Below, one piece after another: positions 42,208 through 51,024 of a stretch of 64,000 nt of DNA. The stretch's first letter is position 1. Each line of letters begins with the position of its first letter. Source of the DNA: Pseudonocardia parietis. GTDB taxonomy: Bacteria; Actinomycetota; Actinomycetes; Mycobacteriales; Pseudonocardiaceae. The position numbers were made by a program, and so were the translations under genes. The stretch lies in contig NZ_JAGINU010000001.1 of assembly GCF_017876315.1 (NCBI RefSeq), forward strand, positions 6,882,001-6,946,000, given 5' to 3'. The notes under the pieces were generated by a model, which was given only the letters and a program-made list of their open reading frames with translations, made no database searches and had not been told where the DNA came from.

Positions 42208-42702
42208 ATGACGGTGACGGATACCCAGGCCACCTGGCTGACCCAGGACGCCTACGACCGGCTGAAGTCCGAGCTGGACGGGTTGATCGCGAACCGACCC
42301 GTCATCGCCGCCGAGATCAACGCCCGCCGCGAGGAGGGCGATCTGAAGGAGAACGGCGGCTACCACGCGGCCCGCGAGGAGCAGGGCCAGCAGGAGGCCC
42401 GGATCCGCCAGCTGCAGGAGCTGCTGCGCACCGCCCAGGTCGGCACCACGCCGACCAGCGTGAACGAGGCCTCCCCCGGCACGGTCCTCACGGTCAAGTA
42501 CGAGGACGACGAGGACACCGAGCGGGTCCTGCTCGGCTCCCGCGAGGAGGGCAGCCACGGCGACCTCCAGGTGATCTCGCCGAACTCCCCGCTCGGCGCG
42601 GCGCTGCTCGGTGCGAAGCCGGGTGACACCCGCGAGTACCAGCTGCCCGACGGGGGCAGCATGAAGGTCAGCCTCGTCGAGGTCGAGGCCTTCACCGGCT
42701 GA
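42208..42702 (+). CDS. greA: Transcription elongation factor GreA
   Basis: A 164-residue GreA, which rescues backtracked RNA polymerase by stimulating transcript cleavage. The N-terminal coiled coil (about 12-80) carries ARREEGDLKENGGYHAAREEQG, whose acidic tip residues (Asp-Leu-Lys-Glu-Asn) reach the polymerase active site. The C-terminal FKBP-like domain contains YQLPDGGSMKVSLVEVE. The ATG at 42208 follows a near-perfect CTGGAGGAG ribosome site. Length and motifs are normal for the family. Confidence 0.96.
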   Translation: MTVTDTQATWLTQDAYDRLKSELDGLIANRPVIAAEINARREEGDLKENGGYHAAREEQGQQEARIRQLQELLRTAQVGTTPTSVNEASPGTVLTVKYEDDEDTERVLLGSREEGSHGDLQVISPNSPLGAALLGAKPGDTREYQLPDGGSMKVSLVEVEAFTG

Positions 42703-42720
42703 TCCGGCGCACGACCCGAC

Positions 42721-42750
42721 ACGGGGCCCGGCCGGCAGGCCGGGCCCCGT
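42721..42750. terminator. Hairpin between convergent greA and ilvA
   Basis: A perfect 13-bp stem ACGGGGCCCGGCC (42721-42733) with its complement (42738-42750) and a 4-base loop. It lies 18 bp after the greA stop and serves both strands. There is no clear T-tract. Confidence 0.75.
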
Positions 42751-42785
42751 TCGTCGTGCGGTGACGGTCGGGTGCGGCGTTCGGC

Positions 42786-44024
42786 TCAGGAGGGTGTGGA
42801 GACCGCGTGCCCGGAGTCGCGGAGTCCCGCGACGATCGTGTCGCGGTGTTCCGGGCCACGGGTCTCCAGGCTGAGCTCCACGTCGACCTCCCCCACCGAC
42901 AGCGCCCCGCTGATCCGCGAGTGCGCGACATCGGTGACGTTGGCACCGAGCGTCCCGACCCGGGACAGCAGTTCGGCCAGCGCGCCGGGCCGGTCCGCGA
43001 TCTGCACGTGCAGGGTCAGGTACCGCGACGACGCGACGAGCCCGTGCCGGATGACCTGCAGCAGCACCAGCGGGTCGACGTTGCCGCCGGAGAGCACGGC
43101 GACGATCGGTCCCGGGAACCGGCCGGGGTGTTCCAGCAGCGCCGCCACGGCGGCCGCGCCTGCCGGTTCGACGACCAGCTTCGCCCGTTCCAGGCAGTGC
43201 ACCAGTGCCCCGGACAGGGCGTCCTCGCCGACCGTGACGAACTCGTCGACCAGGCCGGCCACCTGCGGATAGGTGACGTACCCCGGCCGCCCGACGGCGA
43301 TGCCGTCGGCCATCGTCCGCATCGCGCCCAGTGCCAGCGGCTGCCCCGCGGCCAGCGACGACGGCCACGCCGCCGCCGCGGCCGCCTGCACACCGACGAT
43401 CCGGACACCGGGCCGCCGCTCGCGCAGCACCGCGGCGATCCCGCCGAGCAGCCCGCCCCCGCCCGCCGGGACGAGCACGGTGCCGACGTCCGGGACCTGC
43501 TCGACGATCTCGCATCCGACCGTGCCCTGACCTGCGATGATGTCCGGGTGGTCGAACGGGTGCACGAGCACCGCGCCCGAGCGCTGGGCCGCTGCGGTGG
43601 CCGCCTCGACGGCCTCGTCGACCGTCCGCCCGGTCAGGACGACCTCGGCGCCGTAGCCGCGGGTGGCGTCCACCTTGGGCAGCGCGGCCCGTTCCGGCAT
43701 GAAGACGGTGGCCCGCACGCCGAGGAGCCGGGCTGCCAGGGCGACACCCTGCGCGTGGTTGCCCGCGGACGCGGCGGCGACCCCGCCCTCGCGCTCGGCG
43801 GCGGTGAGCCGGGCGATCCTGGTGTACGCGCCGCGGATCTTGAACGAGCCGGTGCGCTGGAGGTTCTCGCACTTGAGCCGGACCGGGACGCCGATCAGGT
43901 CGGAGAGCGCACGGGCGCCGGCCACCGGAGTGGACCGGACCACCCCGTTCAGCAGCTCACGGGCGGCGTAGACGTCGGCTGAGGTCACCGGTGGGGTGAC
44001 CGGTGCGTCCGGTGAGGCGACCAT
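42786..44024 (-). CDS. ilvA: Threonine ammonia-lyase with C-terminal ACT domain
   Basis: A 412-residue PLP enzyme converting threonine to 2-oxobutyrate. The Schiff-base Lys62 is in RTGSFKIRGAY. The PLP phosphate loop is PAGGGGLLGG (about 190-199), and SAGNHAQGVA lies near 90. The C-terminal 75 residues (LTLHVQIADRPGALAELLSRVGTLGANVTDVAHSR, in pieces) form a single ACT regulatory domain. One ACT domain after a short linker is the layout of the catabolic/short threonine deaminases, so it may not be feedback-inhibited like the biosynthetic type. A small secreted-peptide gene lies divergent, 95 bp away. Confidence 0.92.
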   Translation of the reverse strand: MVASPDAPVTPPVTSADVYAARELLNGVVRSTPVAGARALSDLIGVPVRLKCENLQRTGSFKIRGAYTRIARLTAAEREGGVAAASAGNHAQGVALAARLLGVRATVFMPERAALPKVDATRGYGAEVVLTGRTVDEAVEAATAAAQRSGAVLVHPFDHPDIIAGQGTVGCEIVEQVPDVGTVLVPAGGGGLLGGIAAVLRERRPGVRIVGVQAAAAAAWPSSLAAGQPLALGAMRTMADGIAVGRPGYVTYPQVAGLVDEFVTVGEDALSGALVHCLERAKLVVEPAGAAAVAALLEHPGRFPGPIVAVLSGGNVDPLVLLQVIRHGLVASSRYLTLHVQIADRPGALAELLSRVGTLGANVTDVAHSRISGALSVGEVDVELSLETRGPEHRDTIVAGLRDSGHAVSTPS

Positions 44025-44119
44025 CCGGGCAGTCTTCCATCCACGCCGGTAACCTCACCGGTATCTCACCGGACGTGATCCCCCAGTAGCCGCGCGTCCG
44101 GTGTCGGGAGGGACTGCGA

Positions 44120-44344
44120 ATGACCCGGCTGCGCACCACCGCGCCCCTGCTGCTGGCCGCCGGACTGGCGGCCCTGGCCGTGACGACCGTGCGCGATGCA
44201 GGCTGCGACGACCCGGGTCACTACGACCTGCGCGCCGACGGGACCTGGTCGCTGGTGGGCGGCTGCGTCGACCCGGGCGATCTCGTCGTCCCGCCGCCCA
44301 CCGTCACCGATCCGGTGCCGCCCACGGAGCAGTCGCGCAGCTGA
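44120..44344 (+). CDS. Small secreted protein, 74 residues
   Basis: A 74-residue exported protein. The N-terminus (TRLRTTAPLLLAAGLAALAV) is a signal peptide. The mature part has two Cys (in DAGCDDPGHYDLRADGTWSL and GGCVDPGD) and a Pro-rich end. The Tyr/Trp segment between the Cys looks like a short beta hairpin closed by a disulfide. A strong GGGAGGGA ribosome site precedes the ATG. No family is recognised. It resembles in design the 58-residue peptide near 1.4 kb. Confidence 0.7.
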   Translation: MTRLRTTAPLLLAAGLAALAVTTVRDAGCDDPGHYDLRADGTWSLVGGCVDPGDLVVPPPTVTDPVPPTEQSRS

Positions 44345-44365
44345 CGCCCCGCCTCCGGACGGAGG

Positions 44366-45511
44366 TCAGCGCACGGCGTCGAGGGCGGTGCGCAGGTCGT
44401 CGATCAGGTCGTCGGCGTCCTCGATGCCGACCGAGAGGCGCACCAGGTTGTTCGGCACCTCCAGCATCGACCCCGCGGTGGACGCGTGCGTCATCTGGCC
44501 GGGGTGCTCGATCAGCGACTCGACGCCACCGAGCGACTCGGCGAGCGTGAACAGCTTCGTCTCCGCACAGACCCGCAGTGCCGCGTCCTGCCCGCCGGCG
44601 GTCAGGAACGACACCATCCCGCCGAAGCGCCGCATCTGCTTGGCCGCGACCTCGTGGCCGAGGTGGCCGGGCAGCCCCGGGTAGAGGACTGCCGAGACGG
44701 CCGGATGCGCGATGAGCAGCTCCACGAGCCGCTCGGCGTTGTCGCAGTGCCGCTCCATCCGGACGGCCAGGGTCTTCGCCCCGCGCAGCGTGAGCCACGC
44801 GTCGAACGGGCCGGGCACCGAGCCGACCGAGTTCTGGGTGAACAGAGCGCGCTCGGCGAGCTCGTCGTCATTCGTGATCAACGCGCCGCCGACGACGTCG
44901 GAGTGCCCGCCGACGTACTTGGTCGTCGAGTGCACGACGACGTCGGCACCCAGCGCCAGCGGGGTCTGCAGGTACGGCGAGGCGAACGTGTTGTCGACGA
45001 CGAGCCGGGCCCCGGCCTCGCCCGCGATCGCGGCCAGCCCGGCGATGTCGGCGACGCCGAGCAGCGGGTTGGTCGGGGTTTCCGACCAGATCACCTTCGT
45101 GGTGGGACGCAGCGCGGCGCGCAGCGCGTCGAGGTCCCCCAGGTCGACCGGGGTGTACTCGACGCCGAAGCCGGACAGCACCTTGTCCACGAGGCGGAAG
45201 GTGCCGCCGTAGGCGTCGTGCGGGATGACGAGGTGGTCACCGGGCTTGAGCAGGATCCGCAGCAGCGTGTCGGTCGCGCCCATACCCGAGCCGAACGCGA
45301 CCGCGTGCCGGCCGCCCTCGAGGGCGGCCAGGCACTCCTGCAGTGCGGTCCGGGTCGGGTTGGCGCTGCGCGAGTACTCGTACCCCCCGCGGGTGCCACC
45401 GACACCGTCCTGGGCGTAGGTGGAACTCGTATGGATCGACGTGGTGACGGCACCGGTCGTCGGATCCGGTTCCTGACCGGCGTGGATGGCACGCGTGGAG
45501 AAGCCCTGCAT
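44366..45511 (-). CDS. metB: Cystathionine gamma-synthase
   Basis: A 381-residue PLP enzyme of transsulfuration, joining an activated homoserine ester and cysteine. The opening FSTRAIHAGQEPDPTTGAV is diagnostic for this family. The phosphate loop is SGMGATDTLLR (about 74-84), and the PLP Lys is in VVHSTTKYVGGHSDV (near 197). The C-terminal block SLGGVESLIEHPGQMTHAS is also typical. The gene lies just downstream of cbs on the same strand, with cbs-metB order as in mycobacteria. Cystathionine gamma-lyase activity cannot be ruled out by sequence alone. Confidence 0.93.
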   Translation of the reverse strand: MQGFSTRAIHAGQEPDPTTGAVTTSIHTSSTYAQDGVGGTRGGYEYSRSANPTRTALQECLAALEGGRHAVAFGSGMGATDTLLRILLKPGDHLVIPHDAYGGTFRLVDKVLSGFGVEYTPVDLGDLDALRAALRPTTKVIWSETPTNPLLGVADIAGLAAIAGEAGARLVVDNTFASPYLQTPLALGADVVVHSTTKYVGGHSDVVGGALITNDDELAERALFTQNSVGSVPGPFDAWLTLRGAKTLAVRMERHCDNAERLVELLIAHPAVSAVLYPGLPGHLGHEVAAKQMRRFGGMVSFLTAGGQDAALRVCAETKLFTLAESLGGVESLIEHPGQMTHASTAGSMLEVPNNLVRLSVGIEDADDLIDDLRTALDAVR

Positions 45512-45575
45512 GTGCGCCGAGGCTACGCCGGTCCCCCGGAGTGCACGCCCTCGGCCGTACCGGGGACCGCGCCGA

Positions 45576-46943
45576 TCAGCCGTTACCCATGAACGCGATG
45601 ACGTCGGAACGGGTGACGACGCCGGCCGGTTTGCCGTCCACCAGCACCAGTGCGCCGTCGGCCTTGGCGAAGGCCTTCATCGCGTCCTGCAGCGACTCGC
45701 CCGCGCCGAGGGTCGGCAGCGGCGGGGACATGTGGTCCTCCAGCCGGTCCGCGAGCTGGGCCCGGCCGGTGAACAACGCGTCCAGCAGGTCGCGCTCGAC
45801 CACCGCGCCGGCCACCTCGGCGGCCATCACCGGCGGCTCGGCCTTGACGACCGGCATCTGCGAGACACCGAACTCGCGCAGGTAGAGCGCCGCGTCGGCG
45901 ACGGTCTCGTTCGGGTGCGCGTGCACGAGGGCGGGGATCGACCCGTCCTTGCGGCGCAGCACGTCGCCGATGGTGGCGCCCTCCGACGGCGGCAGGAACC
46001 CGTAGCTGGCCATCCAGGCGTCGTTGAAGACCTTGCCGAGGTAGCCGCGGCCGCCGTCGGGCAGCAGGACGACGACCACCGCGTCCGCCGGGAGCGTCGC
46101 GGCGACCCGCAGCGCGGCCACCGCCGCCATCCCGCAGGAGCCGCCGGTGAGCAGCGCCTCCTCCCGGGCGAGCCTGCGGGTCATGAAGAACGAGTCCGCG
46201 TCGGAGACGGCGACGATCTCGTCACACACGCCCTCGTCGTAGGTGCTCGGCCAGAAGTCCTCGCCGACCCCCTCGACCAGGTACGGACGCCCGGTGCCGC
46301 CGGAGTAGACCGAGCCCTCCGGGTCCGCGCCGATGATCTTCACGGCACCGCCGGAGACCTCCTTGAGGTAGCGCCCGATGCCCGAGATCGTGCCGCCGGT
46401 GCCGATGCCCGCGACGAAGTGGGTGATCTTCCCGTCGGTCTGCTCCCAGATCTCCGGGCCGGTGGAGTGGTAGTGCGACTCGGGGTTGGCCGGGTTGGCG
46501 TACTGGTTGGGCTTCCAGGCGCCCTCGATCTCCTCGACGAGCCGGTCGGAGGTCTTGTAGTAGGAGTCCGGGTGTTCCGGGTCGACCGCGGTCGGGCACA
46601 CGACGACCTCGGCGCCGTAGGCCTGGAGCACGTTGCGCTTGTCCTCCCCGACCTTGTCCGGGCAGACGAACACGCAGCGGTAGCCCTTGCGCTGGGCGAC
46701 CATCGCGAGCCCGACACCGGTGTTCCCGGAGGTCGGCTCGACGATCGTCCCGCCCGGCCTCAGCTCCCCGGACTCCTCGGCGGCCTCGATCATCCGCAGG
46801 GCGATCCGGTCCTTCACCGAGCCGCCCGGGTTCAGGTACTCGACCTTCGCGAGGACCGGCGGCGCGATCCCCTCCGCCACCGGCCCCAGCCGGACGAGGG
46901 GGGTGTTCCCGACCAGGTCGACGACATGCTCGACATAGCGCAT
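45576..46943 (-). CDS. cbs: Cystathionine beta-synthase
   Basis: A 455-residue PLP enzyme that condenses serine (or an acylated form) with homocysteine. The PLP Lys is in NPGGSVKDRIALRMI (about residue 44), the substrate loop is EPTSGNTGVGLAM, and the phosphate loop is GIGTGGTISGIGRY. A pair of CBS domains occupies residues about 335-455 (FGVSQMPVVKAEPPVMAAEVAG, in pieces; then GALVLVDGKPAGVVTRSDV). There is no heme-binding N-terminus. The ATG at 46943 gives the normal start of MRYVEHVVDLVGNTPLVRL. It lies 20 bp downstream of the PPOX gene. Confidence 0.94.
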   Translation of the reverse strand: MRYVEHVVDLVGNTPLVRLGPVAEGIAPPVLAKVEYLNPGGSVKDRIALRMIEAAEESGELRPGGTIVEPTSGNTGVGLAMVAQRKGYRCVFVCPDKVGEDKRNVLQAYGAEVVVCPTAVDPEHPDSYYKTSDRLVEEIEGAWKPNQYANPANPESHYHSTGPEIWEQTDGKITHFVAGIGTGGTISGIGRYLKEVSGGAVKIIGADPEGSVYSGGTGRPYLVEGVGEDFWPSTYDEGVCDEIVAVSDADSFFMTRRLAREEALLTGGSCGMAAVAALRVAATLPADAVVVVLLPDGGRGYLGKVFNDAWMASYGFLPPSEGATIGDVLRRKDGSIPALVHAHPNETVADAALYLREFGVSQMPVVKAEPPVMAAEVAGAVVERDLLDALFTGRAQLADRLEDHMSPPLPTLGAGESLQDAMKAFAKADGALVLVDGKPAGVVTRSDVIAFMGNG

Positions 46944-46963
46944 GGGCGCATCCTCGCACCTCC

Positions 46964-47425
46964 TCACTCCCGCTCCACCGACCGCAACCCCGACGAGGGT
47001 GTCCACCAGCGCACGACGAGCCGGTTGCGGGCGTCGTTCAGCCCCACCCAGGCCACCTCGGTGAGGTCGACCCGGAACCCGTCGCCGGCGACCGGGCCGG
47101 AGAGGGGCCCGTTCCACACCGCCCGGCCGGACACCTTCAGGTCGCCCTCCCCCAGGTCCCCGCCGGACTGGTCGGCGGGTGCGGCGTGCAGCGCGAACCG
47201 CGGGTCCCGGCGCAGGTCGGCGCCCTTGCGGGCGCCCGGCATCGAGCCGAACGCGAGCTGGGTGCCCACCCCCGAGCCATCGAACACCACCTCGATGCCG
47301 GAGACCCGCGGCGATCCGTCGGCGCGCAGTGTCGCGATCACCAGTGCGACACCGCGCTGCAGGATCCGCTCGGCCAGGCCGGCGAACTCGGGTTCAGCAC
47401 TGCGGAACTCTCCCCACGACGTCAT
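46964..47425 (-). CDS. Pyridoxamine 5'-phosphate oxidase-family protein
   Basis: A 153-residue split-barrel flavin/F420-type protein. It has the full fold that the shortened gene at 6.25 kb lacks: LVIATLRADGSPRVSGIEV (about 28-46), LAFGSMPGARKGADLRRDPRFALHAAP (64-90 in pieces) and VSGRAVW. The C-terminus (RLVVRWWTPSSGLRSVERE) is usual for the family. Substrate and cofactor are unknown. The ATG at 47425 is used; an ATG 12 bases upstream is possible. It is likely cotranscribed with cbs and divergent from the thiolase. Confidence 0.88.
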   Translation of the reverse strand: MTSWGEFRSAEPEFAGLAERILQRGVALVIATLRADGSPRVSGIEVVFDGSGVGTQLAFGSMPGARKGADLRRDPRFALHAAPADQSGGDLGEGDLKVSGRAVWNGPLSGPVAGDGFRVDLTEVAWVGLNDARNRLVVRWWTPSSGLRSVERE

Positions 47426-47536
47426 GGACGGGAGCATGCCCGGTACCCCTGACAGGTTCGTCACGTCCGGACGGGACGCCCGGTTACCGCTGCGTAGTGT
47501 CCGCCGGAAACACATCCTGCGAAGAGGAGGACGACG

Positions 47537-48757
47537 ATGCCCGAAGCCGTGATCGTCGCCGCGGCCCGGTCCCCGATCGGCCGCGCGAACAAGGGGTCCC
47601 TGGCCGGGATGCGCCCGGACGACCTGACCGTGCAGATGGTGCGCGCCGCACTCGACCAGGTGCCGGCGCTCGATCCGGGCGAGATCGACGACCTGATGCT
47701 GGGCTGCGGCCTGCCGGGCGGCGAGCAGGGCAACAACATGGCCCGCATCGTCGCCGTCGCGCTGGGGTACGACTCGCTGCCCGGCGCCACGATCACCCGG
47801 TACTGCTCCTCGTCGCTGCAGACCACCCGGATGGCGCTGCACGCGATCAAGGCCGGTGAGGGCGACGTGTTCGTGTCGGCCGGGGTGGAGACGGTGTCCC
47901 GGTTCGCGTACGGCACCTCGGACTCGTGGCCGGACACGCACAACCCGCTGTTCGCCGGCGCCGAGGCCCGCACGCAGGAGACCGCGGAGCAGGCCTCCGA
48001 GACCTGGACCGACCCCCGCGAACAGGGCCTGCTGCCCGACGCCTACATCGCGATGGGGCAGACCGCGGAGAACCTGGCCCGGCACTCCGGCGTCTCCCGG
48101 GAGGAGATGGACCGGTTCGCGGTGCAGTCGCAGAACCGTGCCGAGAAGGCGATCGCGGACGGCTTCTACGAGCGGGAGATCACTCCGGTGACGCTGCCGG
48201 ACGGCACGACCGTCCGCACCGACGACGGGCCCCGCCCGGGGACGACGTACGAGAAGCTCTCCGAGCTCAAGCCGGTGTTCCGGCCGGACGGGCGGATCAC
48301 CGCGGGCAACGCCTGCCCGCTCAACGACGGCGCCGCCGCCCTGGTGGTCATGTCCGACACGAAGGCCGAGCAGCTCGGCATCACCCCGCTGGCCCGCGTC
48401 GTCTCCACCGGGGTCACCGGTCTCTCGCCGGAGATCATGGGCTACGGCCCGGTCGAGGCGTCGAAGCAGGCGCTGGGCCGCGCCGGGCTGTCGATCGACG
48501 ACATCGACCTGGTCGAGATCAACGAGGCGTTCGCCGCCCAGGTCCTGCCCAGCGCCCGCGACCTGGGCATCGACGAGGCGAAGCTGAACGTGCACGGTGG
48601 CGCCATCGCACTCGGTCACCCGTTCGGCATGACCGGCGCCCGGATCACCACGACGCTGCTCAACGGACTGCGCTCCACCGGCGGCCGCTACGGCCTGGAG
48701 ACCATGTGCGTCGGTGGTGGGCAGGGCATGGCGATGGTGCTCGAGCGGCTGTCCTGA
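47537..48757 (+). CDS. fadA: Acetyl-CoA C-acyltransferase (thiolase)
   Basis: A 406-residue thiolase that cleaves 3-ketoacyl-CoA in fatty-acid or related beta-oxidation. The nucleophile Cys90 is in TRYCSSSLQTTRMA, where the usual second Cys-Ser-Gly pattern is Cys-Ser-Ser. The other active-site residues are in VEINEAFAAQ, the His motif GGAIALGHPFGMTGAR and the C-terminal CVGGGQGMAMVLE. The position corresponds to mycobacterial fadA3 (Rv1074c) next to cbs and metB. The ribosome site GAAGAGGAGG lies before the ATG. Confidence 0.94.
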   Translation: MPEAVIVAAARSPIGRANKGSLAGMRPDDLTVQMVRAALDQVPALDPGEIDDLMLGCGLPGGEQGNNMARIVAVALGYDSLPGATITRYCSSSLQTTRMALHAIKAGEGDVFVSAGVETVSRFAYGTSDSWPDTHNPLFAGAEARTQETAEQASETWTDPREQGLLPDAYIAMGQTAENLARHSGVSREEMDRFAVQSQNRAEKAIADGFYEREITPVTLPDGTTVRTDDGPRPGTTYEKLSELKPVFRPDGRITAGNACPLNDGAAALVVMSDTKAEQLGITPLARVVSTGVTGLSPEIMGYGPVEASKQALGRAGLSIDDIDLVEINEAFAAQVLPSARDLGIDEAKLNVHGGAIALGHPFGMTGARITTTLLNGLRSTGGRYGLETMCVGGGQGMAMVLERLS

Positions 48758-48786
48758 GCGATTCCCGCCGCACCCGGGCCGCGCGG

Positions 48787-49317
48787 TCACGCGACGGCCG
48801 GCCCGGGTGGGTCGATCCGCACCCCGGTGACCTCCAGGTCGGCCTCGGTGCGCAGCCGGGCGAGATCGCGGCCGGCGTCGAGTGCCCCGGCGGTGCCGCC
48901 GTGCTCGACCCACGGTCGTAGCGCCGGGTCGTCGACACCGACGGCCCGGCAGGTGGCGAGCAGCACGTCGTCGTAGGCGGCGAGCAGCGCGAGCCGGCGG
49001 ACCCGGGTGGGCGGCGGGTCGCGGCGCTCCCGGTCGAGCCGGCGCAGGTCCGCGAGAAGGCGTTCCAGGGGCGGCCCGGCCGGCGCGGGCGGCGGAGGTC
49101 TGCGCCGGCGGCGTACCTCGCCGACCCGGTGGACGATCGTGGGCATCCGCAACAGCAGCCACAGCAGCACCGCGGGACCGAACGAGACCGCCAGGAAGAC
49201 GGCGACCCCGGTGGCGACCGGGTCGTTCCCGGACACACCGGACACGGTACGACGGACCACTCGCAACGGCACCCGCCCACGGCCGCCCGTGGGCGGCGCC
49301 GGAGCGGCTCCGGACAC
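48787..49317 (-). CDS. Single-pass membrane protein of unknown function
   Basis: Up to 176 residues. A transmembrane helix (VAVFLAVSFGPAVLLWLLLR) is followed by a basic stop-transfer stretch (RVGEVRRRRRPP) and a cytoplasmic helical domain of about 95 residues (LERLLADLRRLDRERRDPP, then LLAAYDDVLLATCRAVGVDD). The start is uncertain: a GTG at 49245 would remove 24 residues of basic low-complexity sequence. No family is recognised. Convergent with the thiolase. Confidence 0.65.
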   Translation of the reverse strand: MSGAAPAPPTGGRGRVPLRVVRRTVSGVSGNDPVATGVAVFLAVSFGPAVLLWLLLRMPTIVHRVGEVRRRRRPPPPAPAGPPLERLLADLRRLDRERRDPPPTRVRRLALLAAYDDVLLATCRAVGVDDPALRPWVEHGGTAGALDAGRDLARLRTEADLEVTGVRIDPPGPAVA

Positions 49318-49320
49318 GAC

Positions 49321-49355
49321 GACGCCGCGGACACCCGTCGGGCGTCCGCGGCGTC
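49321..49355. terminator. Hairpin terminator upstream of the membrane-protein gene
   Basis: A perfect 12-bp stem GACGCCGCGGAC (49321-49332) with GTCCGCGGCGTC (49344-49355) directly downstream of the Bax-inhibitor gene's stop on the minus strand. It separates that gene from the next one in the same direction. Confidence 0.7.
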
Positions 49356-49363
49356 GGGGCGTG

Positions 49364-50176
49364 TCAGTTGTTCTGGAAGTAGCTCAGCAGGCGCAGGATC
49401 TCGATGTAGAGCCAGACCAGGGTGGTCATCAGGCCGAACGCGATGTACCAGGAGTACTTCTCCGGCACCCCGGCCCGGACCGCGTTGTCGGCGGCGTCGA
49501 AGTCCATCAGCAGGCTGAAGGCCGCCACGCCGATCACGACGAGGCTGAAGATGATGGCCAGCGGGCCACCGTCACGCAGGCCGAGGCCGCCTTCGACGAA
49601 GAAGCTCCCGACCAGGTTGGCGACCATCAGGACGAGGACGCCGATCATCGCGCCCATGATCCACTTGGTGAACCGCGGGGTGACCTTGACCGCACCGGTC
49701 TTGTAGACGACGAGCATCCCGAAGAACACACCGGCGGTGCCGATCACGGCCTGCAACGCGATGCCCGGGTAGAGGTTGTTGAACCCGATGGAGATGCCAC
49801 CGAGCGCAACACCCATCGCCGCCGAGTAGGTCAGCGTGAGCGGCGCGCTGGGCTTCTGCTTGAAGATGACGATCAGCGCGACGACGATGCCGACGATGAA
49901 CGCCGGCAGGGCCAGGATGGCCATGCCCGACATCAGCGTCAGCACACCCGCGACGAGCGCGAGACCCGCGCTGATCGCCGTCTTCTGGACGATGTCGTCG
50001 ATCGTGATCGGGCGGCCGACCTCCTGCGAGGCCTGGCTCGGGTCGACATGGGACGTCTGCGCGCCCGCGTAGGCGGCGCCTCCGCCCATCATGCCGCCAC
50101 CTGAGCGGTCGAACGTGGCGTGGCCGCCCTGCTGGGTGGGCAGGTTGCGGAACGCCGGGTTGCTCGTGGAGCGCAC
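49364..50176 (-). CDS. Bax inhibitor-1/YccA family membrane protein
   Basis: A 270-residue protein with a cytoplasmic N-terminus of about 65 residues rich in Gly and polar residues (STSNPAFRNL motif at the start), then seven hydrophobic helices ending in LYIEILRLLSYF. It matches the actinobacterial BAX-inhibitor-1/YccA group. Members have been linked to calcium leak and protease control, but the role here is unknown. The GTG at 50176 follows a strong GAGGAGGA ribosome site; a longer upstream start is possible. Confidence 0.9.
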   Translation of the reverse strand: MRSTSNPAFRNLPTQQGGHATFDRSGGGMMGGGAAYAGAQTSHVDPSQASQEVGRPITIDDIVQKTAISAGLALVAGVLTLMSGMAILALPAFIVGIVVALIVIFKQKPSAPLTLTYSAAMGVALGGISIGFNNLYPGIALQAVIGTAGVFFGMLVVYKTGAVKVTPRFTKWIMGAMIGVLVLMVANLVGSFFVEGGLGLRDGGPLAIIFSLVVIGVAAFSLLMDFDAADNAVRAGVPEKYSWYIAFGLMTTLVWLYIEILRLLSYFQNN

Positions 50177-50332
50177 CTGGATCCTCCTCGACGGACGTGT
50201 ACGGGAACCGCCTGCGGCGAACCCTCGCATCATTCCAACGTCGAGTGAGCGCCGGTCGTTCCCGCCGGTAAAGGGAAATTTACCGCGTACCGGGCAGCCC
50301 GCGACACTGCCTCCACGAAGATCGGCGAAACC

Positions 50333-50608
50333 TCAGCGTTCGGGCAGCCGAAGCTGCGGGAACGTCCGCGTCGGTGGCAGCGGTTCGTCCCGCACGACGG
50401 GGATCTCCGGCGTGGTCTCGTCCCGGCGGTCGGCGTCACCCAGCGGGGCGTCGCCACGCAGCTCGGAACGGATCAGGCCGGGCCAGCGCACGACGGAGCC
50501 GAGCACCGACGTCGCCGCCCGGCGCCCTGCCGGACTGACCAGGACCACGGCGGCGAGCAGCAGTACGACGGCGAGCAGCACGACACCGCCGGTACCGGGT
50601 GCGAACAC
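50333..50608 (-). CDS. Small membrane protein
   Basis: A 91-residue protein with one strong transmembrane helix right at the start (GGVVLLAVVLLLAAVVLV) and a polar cytoplasmic tail with many Arg and Pro (ELRGDAPLGDADRRDETTPE). The GTG at 50608 is chosen because GAGGAGG lies seven bases before it; earlier ATG codons lack a ribosome site. No family is recognised. The gene is divergent from another small membrane protein. Confidence 0.6.
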   Translation of the reverse strand: MFAPGTGGVVLLAVVLLLAAVVLVSPAGRRAATSVLGSVVRWPGLIRSELRGDAPLGDADRRDETTPEIPVVRDEPLPPTRTFPQLRLPER

Positions 50609-50769
50609 GGGCGTACCTCCTCGAGAACCGGGCATCCGGGCGGGCATCGGATCCGCCCCACTCCGGATCAACGAGCCGGGGCCGGTCCGGTCACGTGCCG
50701 GGCGGGTGTCGGGGTGCCGTACTACGGTCGCGGAACCCGACGACGAGACGAGCGAAGGTGGGCCGAACG

Positions 50770-50994
50770 ATGTGGGCGTTGTTCTCCCGGCACCTACGGG
50801 TGTGGCTGCTACTGGCGGTGGGCGCGCCGGTCCTCGCCTGGCTGCTCGGCAGGCTGGGCGAGGCGCTCGAGCGCCGGCGCGGCCCGAACACCCTCAGCAA
50901 GCTCTCGCACACCGGGCGGCGGTTCCTGGAGCGGCGCAGCCGCGGCCCGCTGCGCCCACGCGAGCAGCCTGATCCGGACCGACTGGCCCGCTGA
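50770..50994 (+). CDS. Small basic membrane protein, 74 residues
   Basis: A 74-residue protein with one N-terminal transmembrane helix (HLRVWLLLAVGAPVLAWLLG) and a strongly basic tail (GEALERRRGPNTLSKLSHTG, RRFLERRSRGPL). The composition suggests a cytoplasmic tail that could bind acidic lipid or nucleic acid. ATG at 50770 with a GAAGGTGGG-like purine stretch upstream. Function unknown. Confidence 0.65.
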   Translation: MWALFSRHLRVWLLLAVGAPVLAWLLGRLGEALERRRGPNTLSKLSHTGRRFLERRSRGPLRPREQPDPDRLAR

Positions 50995-51024
50995 CCTCCG
51001 GTCCGGGACTCGGAGGCCCGGGGC